A DNA stretch of 5,188 nt, taken from positions 1 to 5,188 of the forward strand of contig DAOWGG010000140.1 in NCBI GenBank assembly GCA_030637565.1, written 5' to 3'. Position 1 is the first letter of the stretch; each line of letters opens with the position of its first letter. The notes under the pieces were generated by a model, which saw nothing but the letters and a program-made list of their open reading frames with translations, was not told the DNA's origin and made no database searches. The DNA is from Candidatus Peregrinibacteria bacterium (lineage in GTDB: Bacteria > Patescibacteriota > Gracilibacteria > UM-FILTER-43-11). Of the stretch, positions 1 to 5,188 are shown one piece after another. Both the position numbers and the translations under genes were made by a program.

Positions 1-168
1 CCTCTTATTCTGCTCGCAATTGCCATCGCACTCTTTGTTGTATGGGCTCTATTCTTCAGAAGCCCTGTCGAAGTTGAACCAACCGAACCTATTGTAGAGG
101 CACCTGTTTTAAATAATACGCTAGAAACCACTGTGACAGTGATTGATCCAAACGCAGCAGTTCAATAG
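1..168 (+). CDS. C-terminal end of a single-helix membrane protein (partial)
   Basis: Frame 1 is open from the first base to a TAG at 166-168 and gives 55 residues, so the start lies outside the window. The visible part opens with a hydrophobic helix (LILLAIAIALFVVWALFF, about residues 2-19), then a lone Arg (residue 20), then a roughly 35-residue tail rich in Pro, Glu, Thr and Val with no catalytic motif. The composition fits a membrane-anchored protein with a short tail on one side, but the orientation cannot be decided because the upstream part is missing. I do not recognise the family. The reading is supported by the coherent helix followed by a polar tail and by the non-coding character of the sequence after the stop. 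A promoter follows 35 bases downstream, so the next gene need not be co-transcribed with it. Confidence 0.7.
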   Translation, partial: PLILLAIAIALFVVWALFFRSPVEVEPTEPIVEAPVLNNTLETTVTVIDPNAAVQ

Positions 169-202
169 GAACACTCAATTGTTAAGCAGAGATAACGAAA
201 CC

Positions 203-231
203 TTGACAGGTTTTTATATGTGTGCTAAATT
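203..231 (+). promoter_or_regulatory. Predicted sigma70-type promoter, extended -10
   Basis: A perfect -35 box TTGACA (203-208) is followed after 17 bases by TAAATT (226-231), with TG at 223-224 giving an extended -10 (TGC before the box). Transcription would start near 237-239, exactly where the inverted repeats begin. The nuclease gene start at 385 is about 147 bases further on, so this promoter either drives that gene with a long structured leader or drives a short separate RNA. Confidence 0.65.
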
Positions 232-238
232 AGCAGGC

Positions 239-324
239 CTTTGTTTTACAAAGAAAAAGCCCAAGTTGCCCTAGCCAATTAAATTGTGGCTGCCCTAACG
301 ACACATTAGGAAAACTGGGCTTTT
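239..324 (+). ncRNA. Candidate structured RNA or structured leader (three-way junction)
   Basis: Starting at the predicted transcription start, the sequence can fold into a 6-bp hairpin, CTTTGT / ACAAAG (239-244 with 248-253, loop TTT). A closing stem follows: AAAAGCCCA (255-263) pairs with TGGGCTTTT (316-324), extended by GTT (265-267) with AAC (313-315) across a bulged A264. Inside this stem are two hairpins: AGCCA / TGGCT (273-277 with 287-291) and CCTAA / TTAGG (294-298 with 306-310, 7-base loop). The 3' arm ends in TTTT, as a terminator would. It lacks a tRNA T-loop or anticodon arm and I recognise no known RNA family. It could instead be the leader of the 385 gene, a bidirectional terminator with a long loop, or a 70-base palindromic mobile element. 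The pairings are visible; the function is inferred. Confidence 0.4.
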
Positions 325-339
325 AATAAATTTAAAATT

Positions 340-354
340 AAGTCTTCCCGACTT
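340..354 (+). other. Small inverted repeat before the nuclease gene
   Basis: AAGTC (340-344) and GACTT (350-354) can form a 5-bp stem with a TTCCC loop, followed by TATT. It lies 30 bases before the ATG at 385. It is too weak to call a terminator alone, but together with the larger structure at 255-324 it makes most of the gap before the gene foldable. Confidence 0.25.
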
Positions 355-384
355 TATTCCCTAGCGCCCCTTCCGAACAAACCA

Positions 385-3144
385 ATGAAAAAAGTTTTGT
401 ACGGATTTTTAATAAGCTGTCTCCTTCTCAATCAACCTAGTTTTTTAATGGCCCAAGAAACCATTGAAGATCAAACACTCCCACTATCCATCATTATTAA
501 TGAGGTGATGATCGGCTCCGAAATCAATCCAGAAAAAGATGTATGGATTGAGCTTTTCAATCCAACAGAGGAAGTGATTGGGCTAAATGAGTGGCAGATT
601 AAAGGGGTCACCAAAGGAGGACGATGGATTGATATTGTTAATGACCCCACTCTGCAAATTGAACCAGATGGGTATTTTTTACTATCCCGCTATTCCAATA
701 GTCGTTATTCAGCCCTATCCACAAAACCAGAAATGACTAAATCTTCTCTATTTTTCATGGAGGGATTGATTGAAATTGAAATCAGAAACCCAGAAAAAGA
801 AATAGTAGATCAAATAACCATTGAACATCAGATTACGGATGAATTTTGCTCATACAAACGTGCTGATAATGAATGGAAAAAGAGTGATCAGAAAATAAAT
901 TTAAAAGAGGGATTAGCCAAAACCTTCGCCACTCCACATGCTCCAAACGAACTGCCAATTGAGGAACAGATGGAAGGACAAGCAGATGAGCAAATTGAGG
1001 AGCCAACAGAAGGGCAGATTGAGGAGCAGATTGTTGAACAGGCAGAGCCACAGCCATCCCCACAATTGGCTCCACCATTGGACCCACAACTGGGCCCACC
1101 ATTGGAAATATACAAAAATCACCAATTGATCAACGAAATCATGGTCAATCCTGTTGGCAAAGACACAGAAGGTGAATGGATTGAACTTTTTAATAACACC
1201 TCCGAATTAATTGATTTAAGCGACTGGTATTTAGATGATGCCGAAGGAAATAGTAGTCCTCATAAATTAGAAAACGGAACGATGATCGGACCAGGCGCAC
1301 GAATAATAATCAAGGAACCTGATTTAGGACTTTCTTTAAAAAATAGCACCGATGAAGTAAGGCTTTTAGACCCCAATAAAGAATTAAAGGAGCGAATTGT
1401 ATATGCGGAGGCAAAGGAAGATTGGTCTTACTCAAAAAAAGCAGATGGAACATTCGAATGGACACCAATCATCACCCCCTACATGACCAACCAGTTCCCA
1501 GAACCGCCCAAAAGCTACTCATCAAAAATAGTCACATTCTCAAATGTAATTCCAAATCCAACGGGAAAAGATGAAAATAAAGAAAAAATTACATTCAAAA
1601 ATCATTCACATAATTTAATTGACTTAAGCCAATGGAAATTAGGAAACAAAAAAGGTAAAACCGTGAATTTGAGCGAAGTCTTTCTAGAGCCTTACGCAAA
1701 AATAACCATCAATCCAACTGAAAGTGGACTGACTCTGGTGAATAAGGCAGATGAACTGACATTAATTGACCCCATAGGTAACGCGATTGATCAAATTAGC
1801 TGGGAAGAAGCTAAAGACGATCAAATCATTTTCCCAAACAATTTTTTTAAAGAAGGAATGAAAGTGATGGTCACACAAGTGATTGATGGAGACACAATAT
1901 CAGCCATCATAAACAACGAAACCTATAGCATTCGGCTCATTGGAGTTGATACACCCGAAACCGTTCACCCGTTTGAACCCATCGAAAAATATGGAAAAGA
2001 AGCGAGTGATTTTTTAAATCGAACCATTGCAAATAAGAATGTCACTTTATATTTCGATGAGGAAAAAACCGACCGCTACAACCGAATTTTAGCCTACGTT
2101 CATTACGATGGAGACTTTATAAATGTTCTGTTGATTCAAAAAGGTCTAGGTTCAGCCTACACTCGTTTTCCGTTTAAATATTTAGATAACTTCGTGAAAT
2201 ATGAACAAGAAGCCAAAAACAACGGAATGGGCATATGGAGTGAATACGAAACCATCAAATTCGTGGAAGATCTTCAAGAAAATGAAGAAGAAATGACAGA
2301 GGAAGAGGAAATAGAGAGCATTGAAGAAATGGTAGAGGTAGATCACGATCCGCCCATTGAATGCCCCACAGAAGGGTTAGTAATCGAAACTATTTTGCCC
2401 AATGCAGAAAAAGGAATATCCACCGAATTTATTCGCATCAAAAACAATAGTGATCAAAAAATATGCCTCACTGGATGGCAACTGGATGACAATGTTGTGA
2501 AAGGATCGAAGCCATTCATCATAAATGGAGGTGCAATTGCCTCAGGTGGATTTAGAACTTTCCGTAAAGCAGAAACAAAAATCAGCCTGAACAATTCAAA
2601 CGACTGTGCCACATTAATCAATCCAAAAGGAGAAGTTGTAGATCAAATTTGTTACAACAAAACCCACAAAAACGAAACCTTCACCCACGATGGCGGTGAT
2701 TGGAAGCCAAAAAGAAAAATTTTGAAGAGTGGGCTTTCCAGCCCGCGAAGCAAAACGCCAAAACCCCCCACTCGCGACACCATCGCCTATCAATGGGATT
2801 TAAAAAATGAGGAATTAGAGGGTGAAATTGTATTTATTTACGAAGAGGGTGAACTGCTTTATTTAAAAAAGGAAGGAAAAACCATTCCTGTTTCATACGC
2901 AGGTAGTGATTTTAATATTCACATGAGCCGGCAATTATTGGATTTTAAAAGACCTGTTGCTATTCAGGCGCGAACTGCTGGAACAAAAAGGCAATTGATC
3001 AGCATGAGCCAAGGGGAAATAGAGAAAAACAAGAAAACTAAAGAAAAAACGCCAACTGAAGTCAAATACTGGTCATCATTTTTTATAGCGATTATCTTAA
3101 TGCTTGGGTGGAGATATATTAAAAAGAAGACCTTTTTTATGTAA
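385..3144 (+). CDS. Exported, membrane-anchored nuclease with four lamin-tail domains and an SNase domain
   Basis: The 919-residue protein starts with a signal peptide (MKK, hydrophobic stretch to about 22, likely cleavage after LMA-23). LTD1 covers about 34-156 (WIELFN at 54-59), LTD2 246-348 (EWIELFN), LTD3 381-479 (degenerate) and LTD4 about 663-757. Each has the typical buried Trp (NEW, SDW, SQW, TGW). A thermonuclease (SNase/TNase) domain spans about 492-620. By comparison with Staphylococcus aureus nuclease, the catalytic residues are present (R517, E525, R567), as are the calcium ligands D503, D522 and T523; motifs are VIDGDT, RLIGVDTPE and DRYNR. A Gln/Glu/Pro linker (about 189-240) and an acidic linker (about 627-655) separate domains. 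Residues 803-875 resemble an OB-fold. A helix at about 895-911 followed by RYIKKK anchors the C-terminus; no LPXTG motif is seen. It probably cleaves nucleic acid outside the membrane. LISC at 9-12 resembles a lipobox but lies too early and inside the hydrophobic core. The ATG at 385 is chosen because the signal peptide begins there; no Shine-Dalgarno is visible. Confidence 0.9.
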   Translation: MKKVLYGFLISCLLLNQPSFLMAQETIEDQTLPLSIIINEVMIGSEINPEKDVWIELFNPTEEVIGLNEWQIKGVTKGGRWIDIVNDPTLQIEPDGYFLLSRYSNSRYSALSTKPEMTKSSLFFMEGLIEIEIRNPEKEIVDQITIEHQITDEFCSYKRADNEWKKSDQKINLKEGLAKTFATPHAPNELPIEEQMEGQADEQIEEPTEGQIEEQIVEQAEPQPSPQLAPPLDPQLGPPLEIYKNHQLINEIMVNPVGKDTEGEWIELFNNTSELIDLSDWYLDDAEGNSSPHKLENGTMIGPGARIIIKEPDLGLSLKNSTDEVRLLDPNKELKERIVYAEAKEDWSYSKKADGTFEWTPIITPYMTNQFPEPPKSYSSKIVTFSNVIPNPTGKDENKEKITFKNHSHNLIDLSQWKLGNKKGKTVNLSEVFLEPYAKITINPTESGLTLVNKADELTLIDPIGNAIDQISWEEAKDDQIIFPNNFFKEGMKVMVTQVIDGDTISAIINNETYSIRLIGVDTPETVHPFEPIEKYGKEASDFLNRTIANKNVTLYFDEEKTDRYNRILAYVHYDGDFINVLLIQKGLGSAYTRFPFKYLDNFVKYEQEAKNNGMGIWSEYETIKFVEDLQENEEEMTEEEEIESIEEMVEVDHDPPIECPTEGLVIETILPNAEKGISTEFIRIKNNSDQKICLTGWQLDDNVVKGSKPFIINGGAIASGGFRTFRKAETKISLNNSNDCATLINPKGEVVDQICYNKTHKNETFTHDGGDWKPKRKILKSGLSSPRSKTPKPPTRDTIAYQWDLKNEELEGEIVFIYEEGELLYLKKEGKTIPVSYAGSDFNIHMSRQLLDFKRPVAIQARTAGTKRQLISMSQGEIEKNKKTKEKTPTEVKYWSSFFIAIILMLGWRYIKKKTFFM
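949..1104 (+). repeat. Imperfect repeats encoding a Gln/Glu/Pro linker
   Basis: Within the nuclease gene, residues about 189-240 consist of degenerate short repeats. First come EEQ, EGQ and DEQ units with Ile or Met, then PQ/PPL units (PQLAPPLDPQLGPPL). The DNA shows repeated CAGATTGAGGAG-like and CCACCATTGGA-like words. It separates LTD1 from LTD2 and is probably a flexible spacer. It also creates long spurious open frames on the minus strand. Confidence 0.7.
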
Positions 3145-3203
3145 CAAAAAAACCTATTTTTGGGTATCAAGTGTCACTGAACAGGTATACACAAACTATC
3201 AAC

Positions 3204-3233
3204 TTGACAAAATATATATTAATGTAGTATAAT
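3204..3233 (+). promoter_or_regulatory. Consensus sigma70-type promoter for the repeat-protein gene
   Basis: Perfect TTGACA (3204-3209) and perfect TATAAT (3228-3233) are separated by 18 bases of AT-rich DNA, in the 107-base gap after the nuclease stop. The start of transcription is expected near 3240, leaving a leader of only about 12 bases (CTTTTTAATATC) before the ATG at 3252, with no Shine-Dalgarno. The downstream gene therefore has its own transcription unit. Confidence 0.75.
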
Positions 3234-3251
3234 GACATCCTTTTTAATATC

Positions 3252-4976
3252 ATGAAGAAAGCCCCCCACCCATCACCGGCAGAAAAAGATCTGGATGAAG
3301 TTGTCGAAGGTTATATTGATGACCTTCCGAAGAAAGATACTTCGAAAACGGAACCGATTGTTCTTCAAAGAAAATCGATTGTTCTTCAAAGAAAATCGAA
3401 AAAACTGATTGTTCTCCCAGCTCCGCCACCACCAGGACCGCCACCAGGATATAGGGGGGAAACAAGTATTTTTCTATCAGAAAAACCAACGAAACCAACT
3501 GTTATCTTAGGAAAACCGATTGAAGAACCGATTATTGATACGGAACAGCTTGAAGAACCGGCGAAATCAACTACTCCCCCAAAAAAACCGGTTGAAAAAC
3601 CGACTGAAGAACCGGTTATTGATCTGGTTGATGAGATACCTGAAGATTCAGTAGAAACGGCTTCCATTGAGATTGATATACCAGAAGAAGATAACATTAA
3701 GCCTGAAGATTCAGTAGAAACGGCTTCCATTGAGATTGATATACCAGAAGAAAAAGAAGAAGATAACATTAAGCCTGAAGATTCAGTAGAAACGGCTTCC
3801 ATTGAGATTGATATACCAGAAGAAAAACCATTATCGAGAGATGAGCTAAGAGAATTAAAGTCTGAATTACAAAAAGGAGCTTACAAGACAATGAATGGAG
3901 TCGTTCGGGATTTTAGACCTCTTTCGAATAAACTACTGGCAACCGTTGTTGTTAATACAGATTTCTTACAAATGAGTGACGAATTAAACGAAAAAGAAGT
4001 TGAACGAATTGCAAATATAAGAGACGGACTCTACTTAGTGCTGAGCGGAAAATCTGAATTTATAACATTTGGAGGAGATCAAGCAGGTAATATAATGCCG
4101 GCTACAATAGGAGATCATTACGAAAACATTCAAAATGAAGAGGATTTTTGTAAAAAAAGTAAAATAGCCGAACAAGAACTGAAAGGATCTCAAGAAGAAC
4201 TAGGTGGAGCTATTGTAAAAAGGAAAGAAATTGAAGATGGCTCAATAATCCAGATAATGGATGGTGAAACGCTATTTTTGATATTTAAAGACGAAAAAGG
4301 CGACACAATAAAACTTGGAGGAGATCATGCAAGTGATGCACCCCCTAGTCAGATAGAAATGTATTACGATGCTATTCAAAGCAAAGAGGAATTCGACTAT
4401 TTCAATCAAGAAATTGAACAAGAATTAGCCTTAAAAAAATTGAAGGAAGAAATGGAAGAAATGGGAGGGACAGTCATTCAATCTAAAAACATTGAAGGTG
4501 GTTTAGTGCTAATTATAGAGGATGAAGATGGAAATTTAATTTTAATATCCAAGGGTAATGAACATGGACAATTAACATTCGGAGGTAAGTATGCAAAGGC
4601 AATTAGCCAAGAGGAAATAATGGAGTACTATAATCAAATTCAAAGCGAAAAGGACTTTCGTGAAGGAAGTTTTGCCATAGAGCAAAGAGAAAAGCTCAAA
4701 GCAGTTGAAACCAACCTTAAAAAGCAAGGGGGATCAATCATAGATTGTAAAACAGTCGAAGGGGGTTTATTGGCAAAGGTTCTACTGCCTGGCCCAATTG
4801 AAACCACTTTATGCTTAATGCTAATCAACGGCGATGTGAAAGTGTTTGGTAAGGATAAAGCAGATAGAATAACTCCAGAAGAAATTGAAACTTATTTTGG
4901 AATCACAATCACAGCGGGAGAATTCGAGATCAATTCTGAAATGTTTGAGGGAATTCGAAGTAGTCCCAAAAGCTAA
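3252..4976 (+). CDS. Unrecognised acidic protein: disordered repeat-rich N-terminus plus four copies of a C-terminal module
   Basis: The 574-residue protein has no signal peptide or transmembrane helix and looks cytoplasmic or non-classically exported. The ATG at 3252 is the only Met start before residue 214, with an in-frame TAG at 3225 just upstream and a consensus promoter ahead. Residues 1-195 look disordered: a duplicated IVLQRKS (36-49), a polyproline run (PAPPPPGPPPG, 57-67), KP/EEP units (about 78-122), and three copies of PEDSVETASIEIDIPEE (130-191). From about 196 there are four diverged modules (196-300, 304-384, 387-470, 477-564). Each has a charged helix, then a GG-x-I/V-x4-IEGG-like beta segment, a hydrophobic strand pair, (F/L)GGD-like turn, and an EIxxYYxxIQSxxxF helix. 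The acidic helices could form coiled coils. I do not recognise the family and assign no function; a structural, scaffold or adhesion role would be a guess. The coding status is well supported by promoter, length and conserved repeats. Confidence 0.85.
   Translation: MKKAPHPSPAEKDLDEVVEGYIDDLPKKDTSKTEPIVLQRKSIVLQRKSKKLIVLPAPPPPGPPPGYRGETSIFLSEKPTKPTVILGKPIEEPIIDTEQLEEPAKSTTPPKKPVEKPTEEPVIDLVDEIPEDSVETASIEIDIPEEDNIKPEDSVETASIEIDIPEEKEEDNIKPEDSVETASIEIDIPEEKPLSRDELRELKSELQKGAYKTMNGVVRDFRPLSNKLLATVVVNTDFLQMSDELNEKEVERIANIRDGLYLVLSGKSEFITFGGDQAGNIMPATIGDHYENIQNEEDFCKKSKIAEQELKGSQEELGGAIVKRKEIEDGSIIQIMDGETLFLIFKDEKGDTIKLGGDHASDAPPSQIEMYYDAIQSKEEFDYFNQEIEQELALKKLKEEMEEMGGTVIQSKNIEGGLVLIIEDEDGNLILISKGNEHGQLTFGGKYAKAISQEEIMEYYNQIQSEKDFREGSFAIEQREKLKAVETNLKKQGGSIIDCKTVEGGLLAKVLLPGPIETTLCLMLINGDVKVFGKDKADRITPEEIETYFGITITAGEFEINSEMFEGIRSSPKS
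3357..3398 (+). repeat. Two tandem copies of a 21-bp in-frame repeat
   Basis: Bases 3357-3377 and 3378-3398 are identical and each encodes IVLQRKS. A shortened echo (ATTGTTCTC, encoding IVL) follows at 3408. Exact DNA identity suggests a recent slippage duplication in the disordered N-terminal part. Confidence 0.85.
3639..3824 (+). repeat. Three tandem in-frame repeats with a 51-bp identical core
   Basis: Copies begin at 3639, 3702 and 3774. Each encodes PEDSVETASIEIDIPEE from the same 51 bases with no silent changes. The first two continue into DNIK, and the second carries an extra 9 bases (KEE). Periods are therefore 63 and 72 bases. Perfect DNA identity points to recent expansion, and copy number may vary between strains. 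Confidence 0.9.
3837..4943 (+). repeat. Four diverged copies of a protein module of about 80-105 residues
   Basis: Protein-level repeats occupy bases 3837-4151, 4161-4403, 4410-4661 and 4680-4943. Matching landmarks are TFGGDQA / KLGGDHA / TFGGKYA / VFGKDKA. These are followed by HYENIQNEEDF / YYDAIQSKEEF / YYNQIQSEKDF / YFGITITAGEF. Modules 2-4 also share GGAIV..KEIEDG / GGTVI..KNIEGG / GGSII..KTVEGG. The first copy is longer and the last most diverged. DNA identity is low, so these are older than the N-terminal repeats. Confidence 0.8.
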
Positions 4977-4979
4977 AAA

Positions 4980-4997
4980 CGCGACAATATTATCGCG
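4980..4997. other. Small hairpin after the repeat-protein gene
   Basis: CGCGA (4980-4984) and TCGCG (4993-4997) form a 5-bp GC-rich stem with an 8-base AT loop, four bases after the TAA. CGCGAC is also present as a direct repeat (4980-4985 and 4994-4999). On the + strand no T-run follows. On the minus strand the stem is followed by TTTTT, so it would fit a terminator only for transcription from the right, where no minus-strand gene is seen. It may be a weak + strand 3'-end hairpin. Confidence 0.35.
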
Positions 4998-5036
4998 ACT
5001 ACACAAAATCTAAATCTTTAACTACAACTATTATGA

Positions 5037-5188
5037 GTGAAAAAGACATTAAACCAAAAGAATTCAAGGTTACTATTGCAGAAAAAGAATGCAGGCTTAA
5101 GTATTAATTCTATAAGCTTTGTTTTTTTTATCATGATTGTCATAGTTCTTACAGCCGGTTTATATCTTGGTCAACAAGATCCATTACG
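5037..5188 (+). CDS. N-terminal end of a single-pass membrane protein (partial)
   Basis: From GTG at 5037 a frame stays open to the window end (50 codons plus 2 bases). It gives a basic N-terminus (KKTLNQKNSRLLLQKKN) followed by a strong hydrophobic helix (SFVFFIMIVIVLTAGLYL, about residues 27-44) and QQDPL. Positive residues before the helix suggest an inside N-terminus with the rest of the protein outside. The start is uncertain: an ATG at 5033, four bases earlier, opens a different frame of 24 codons (MSEKDIKPKEFKVTIAEKE...) that stops at TAA 5105-5107. Either GTG is the true start, or the natural protein begins at the ATG and a one-base shift lies between 5037 and 5105. ATG at 5133 is inside the helix and unlikely. 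No Shine-Dalgarno is visible. The family cannot be told from this fragment. Confidence 0.55.
   Translation, partial: MKKTLNQKNSRLLLQKKNAGLSINSISFVFFIMIVIVLTAGLYLGQQDPL

Noticed and set aside
239..324. tRNA-like cloverleaf
   Set aside because: There is no T-loop consensus, no 5-bp anticodon arm with a 7-base loop in the right place and no CCA-type acceptor end.
412..423. Lipobox LISC at residues 9-12 of the nuclease protein
   Set aside because: Only 11 residues precede the Cys and the hydrophobic core continues past it (LLL); an ordinary signal peptide with LMA cleavage fits better.
833..1125. Several open frames on the minus strand and one on the + strand over the linker of the nuclease gene
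   Set aside because: They lie inside the Gln/Glu/Pro repeat region, give low-complexity Cys/Ser/Gly or Trp/Leu-rich peptides and have no start context; they are shadows of the repeats.
3145..3170. Possible terminator after the nuclease gene (AAAAA CCTA TTTTT)
   Set aside because: The stem is only A-T pairs with a 4-base loop and no GC core, so it is not a convincing intrinsic terminator.
3386..3802. 138-codon minus-strand frame rich in Ser and Gly with repeats (MEAVSTESSG)
   Set aside because: Its repeats are simply the reverse complement of the in-frame repeats of the + strand gene, which has a consensus promoter and continues with conserved modules.
1..5188. CRISPR array or recoded stop codons
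   Set aside because: The repeats found are in-frame protein repeats without spacers, and the genes end at TAG or TAA and contain no internal in-frame TGA, so the standard code is enough.

Overview
The window is AT-rich and apparently all coding is on the + strand. It holds two complete genes and two genes cut by the window edges, separated by short intergenic gaps. The genes read in the standard code. None of the three visible starts has a convincing Shine-Dalgarno sequence, yet two good sigma70-type promoters (TTGACA with TAAATT or TATAAT) are present. A surface protein with several lamin-tail domains (LTD) and a staphylococcal-type nuclease domain, together with a large unrecognised repeat protein, suggests an uncultivated, small-genome bacterium such as a Patescibacteria/CPR lineage. 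That assignment is inference; no marker gene is present.

Layout: 1-168 is the C-terminal end of a membrane protein (one transmembrane helix and a short Pro/Glu/Thr/Val-rich tail). 169-384 is intergenic and contains a strong promoter (203-231) followed at once by a run of inverted repeats (239-253, 255-324, 340-354). This could be a small structured RNA, a structured leader, a terminator, or a small palindromic element. 385-3144 encodes a 919-residue exported and membrane-anchored protein with the order signal peptide, LTD, Gln/Glu/Pro linker, LTD, LTD, nuclease, acidic linker, LTD, possible OB-fold, C-terminal helix. All catalytic residues of the nuclease are present. 3145-3251 is intergenic with a consensus promoter whose predicted transcript starts only about 12 bases before the next ATG. 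3252-4976 encodes a 574-residue protein that I do not recognise. It has no signal peptide, a disordered repeat-rich N-terminal third, and four diverged copies of an 80-105 residue module in the C-terminal two thirds. 4977-5036 is a short gap with a small hairpin. From about 5037 another membrane protein begins and runs off the window.

The nuclease protein probably sits outside the cell membrane and degrades nucleic acid, perhaps for scavenging; that role is inferred from its domains. The repeat protein has its own promoter, so nothing shows that it works with the nuclease. The most unusual items are the four-module repeat protein, the structured intergenic element at 239-324, and the multi-LTD nuclease architecture.
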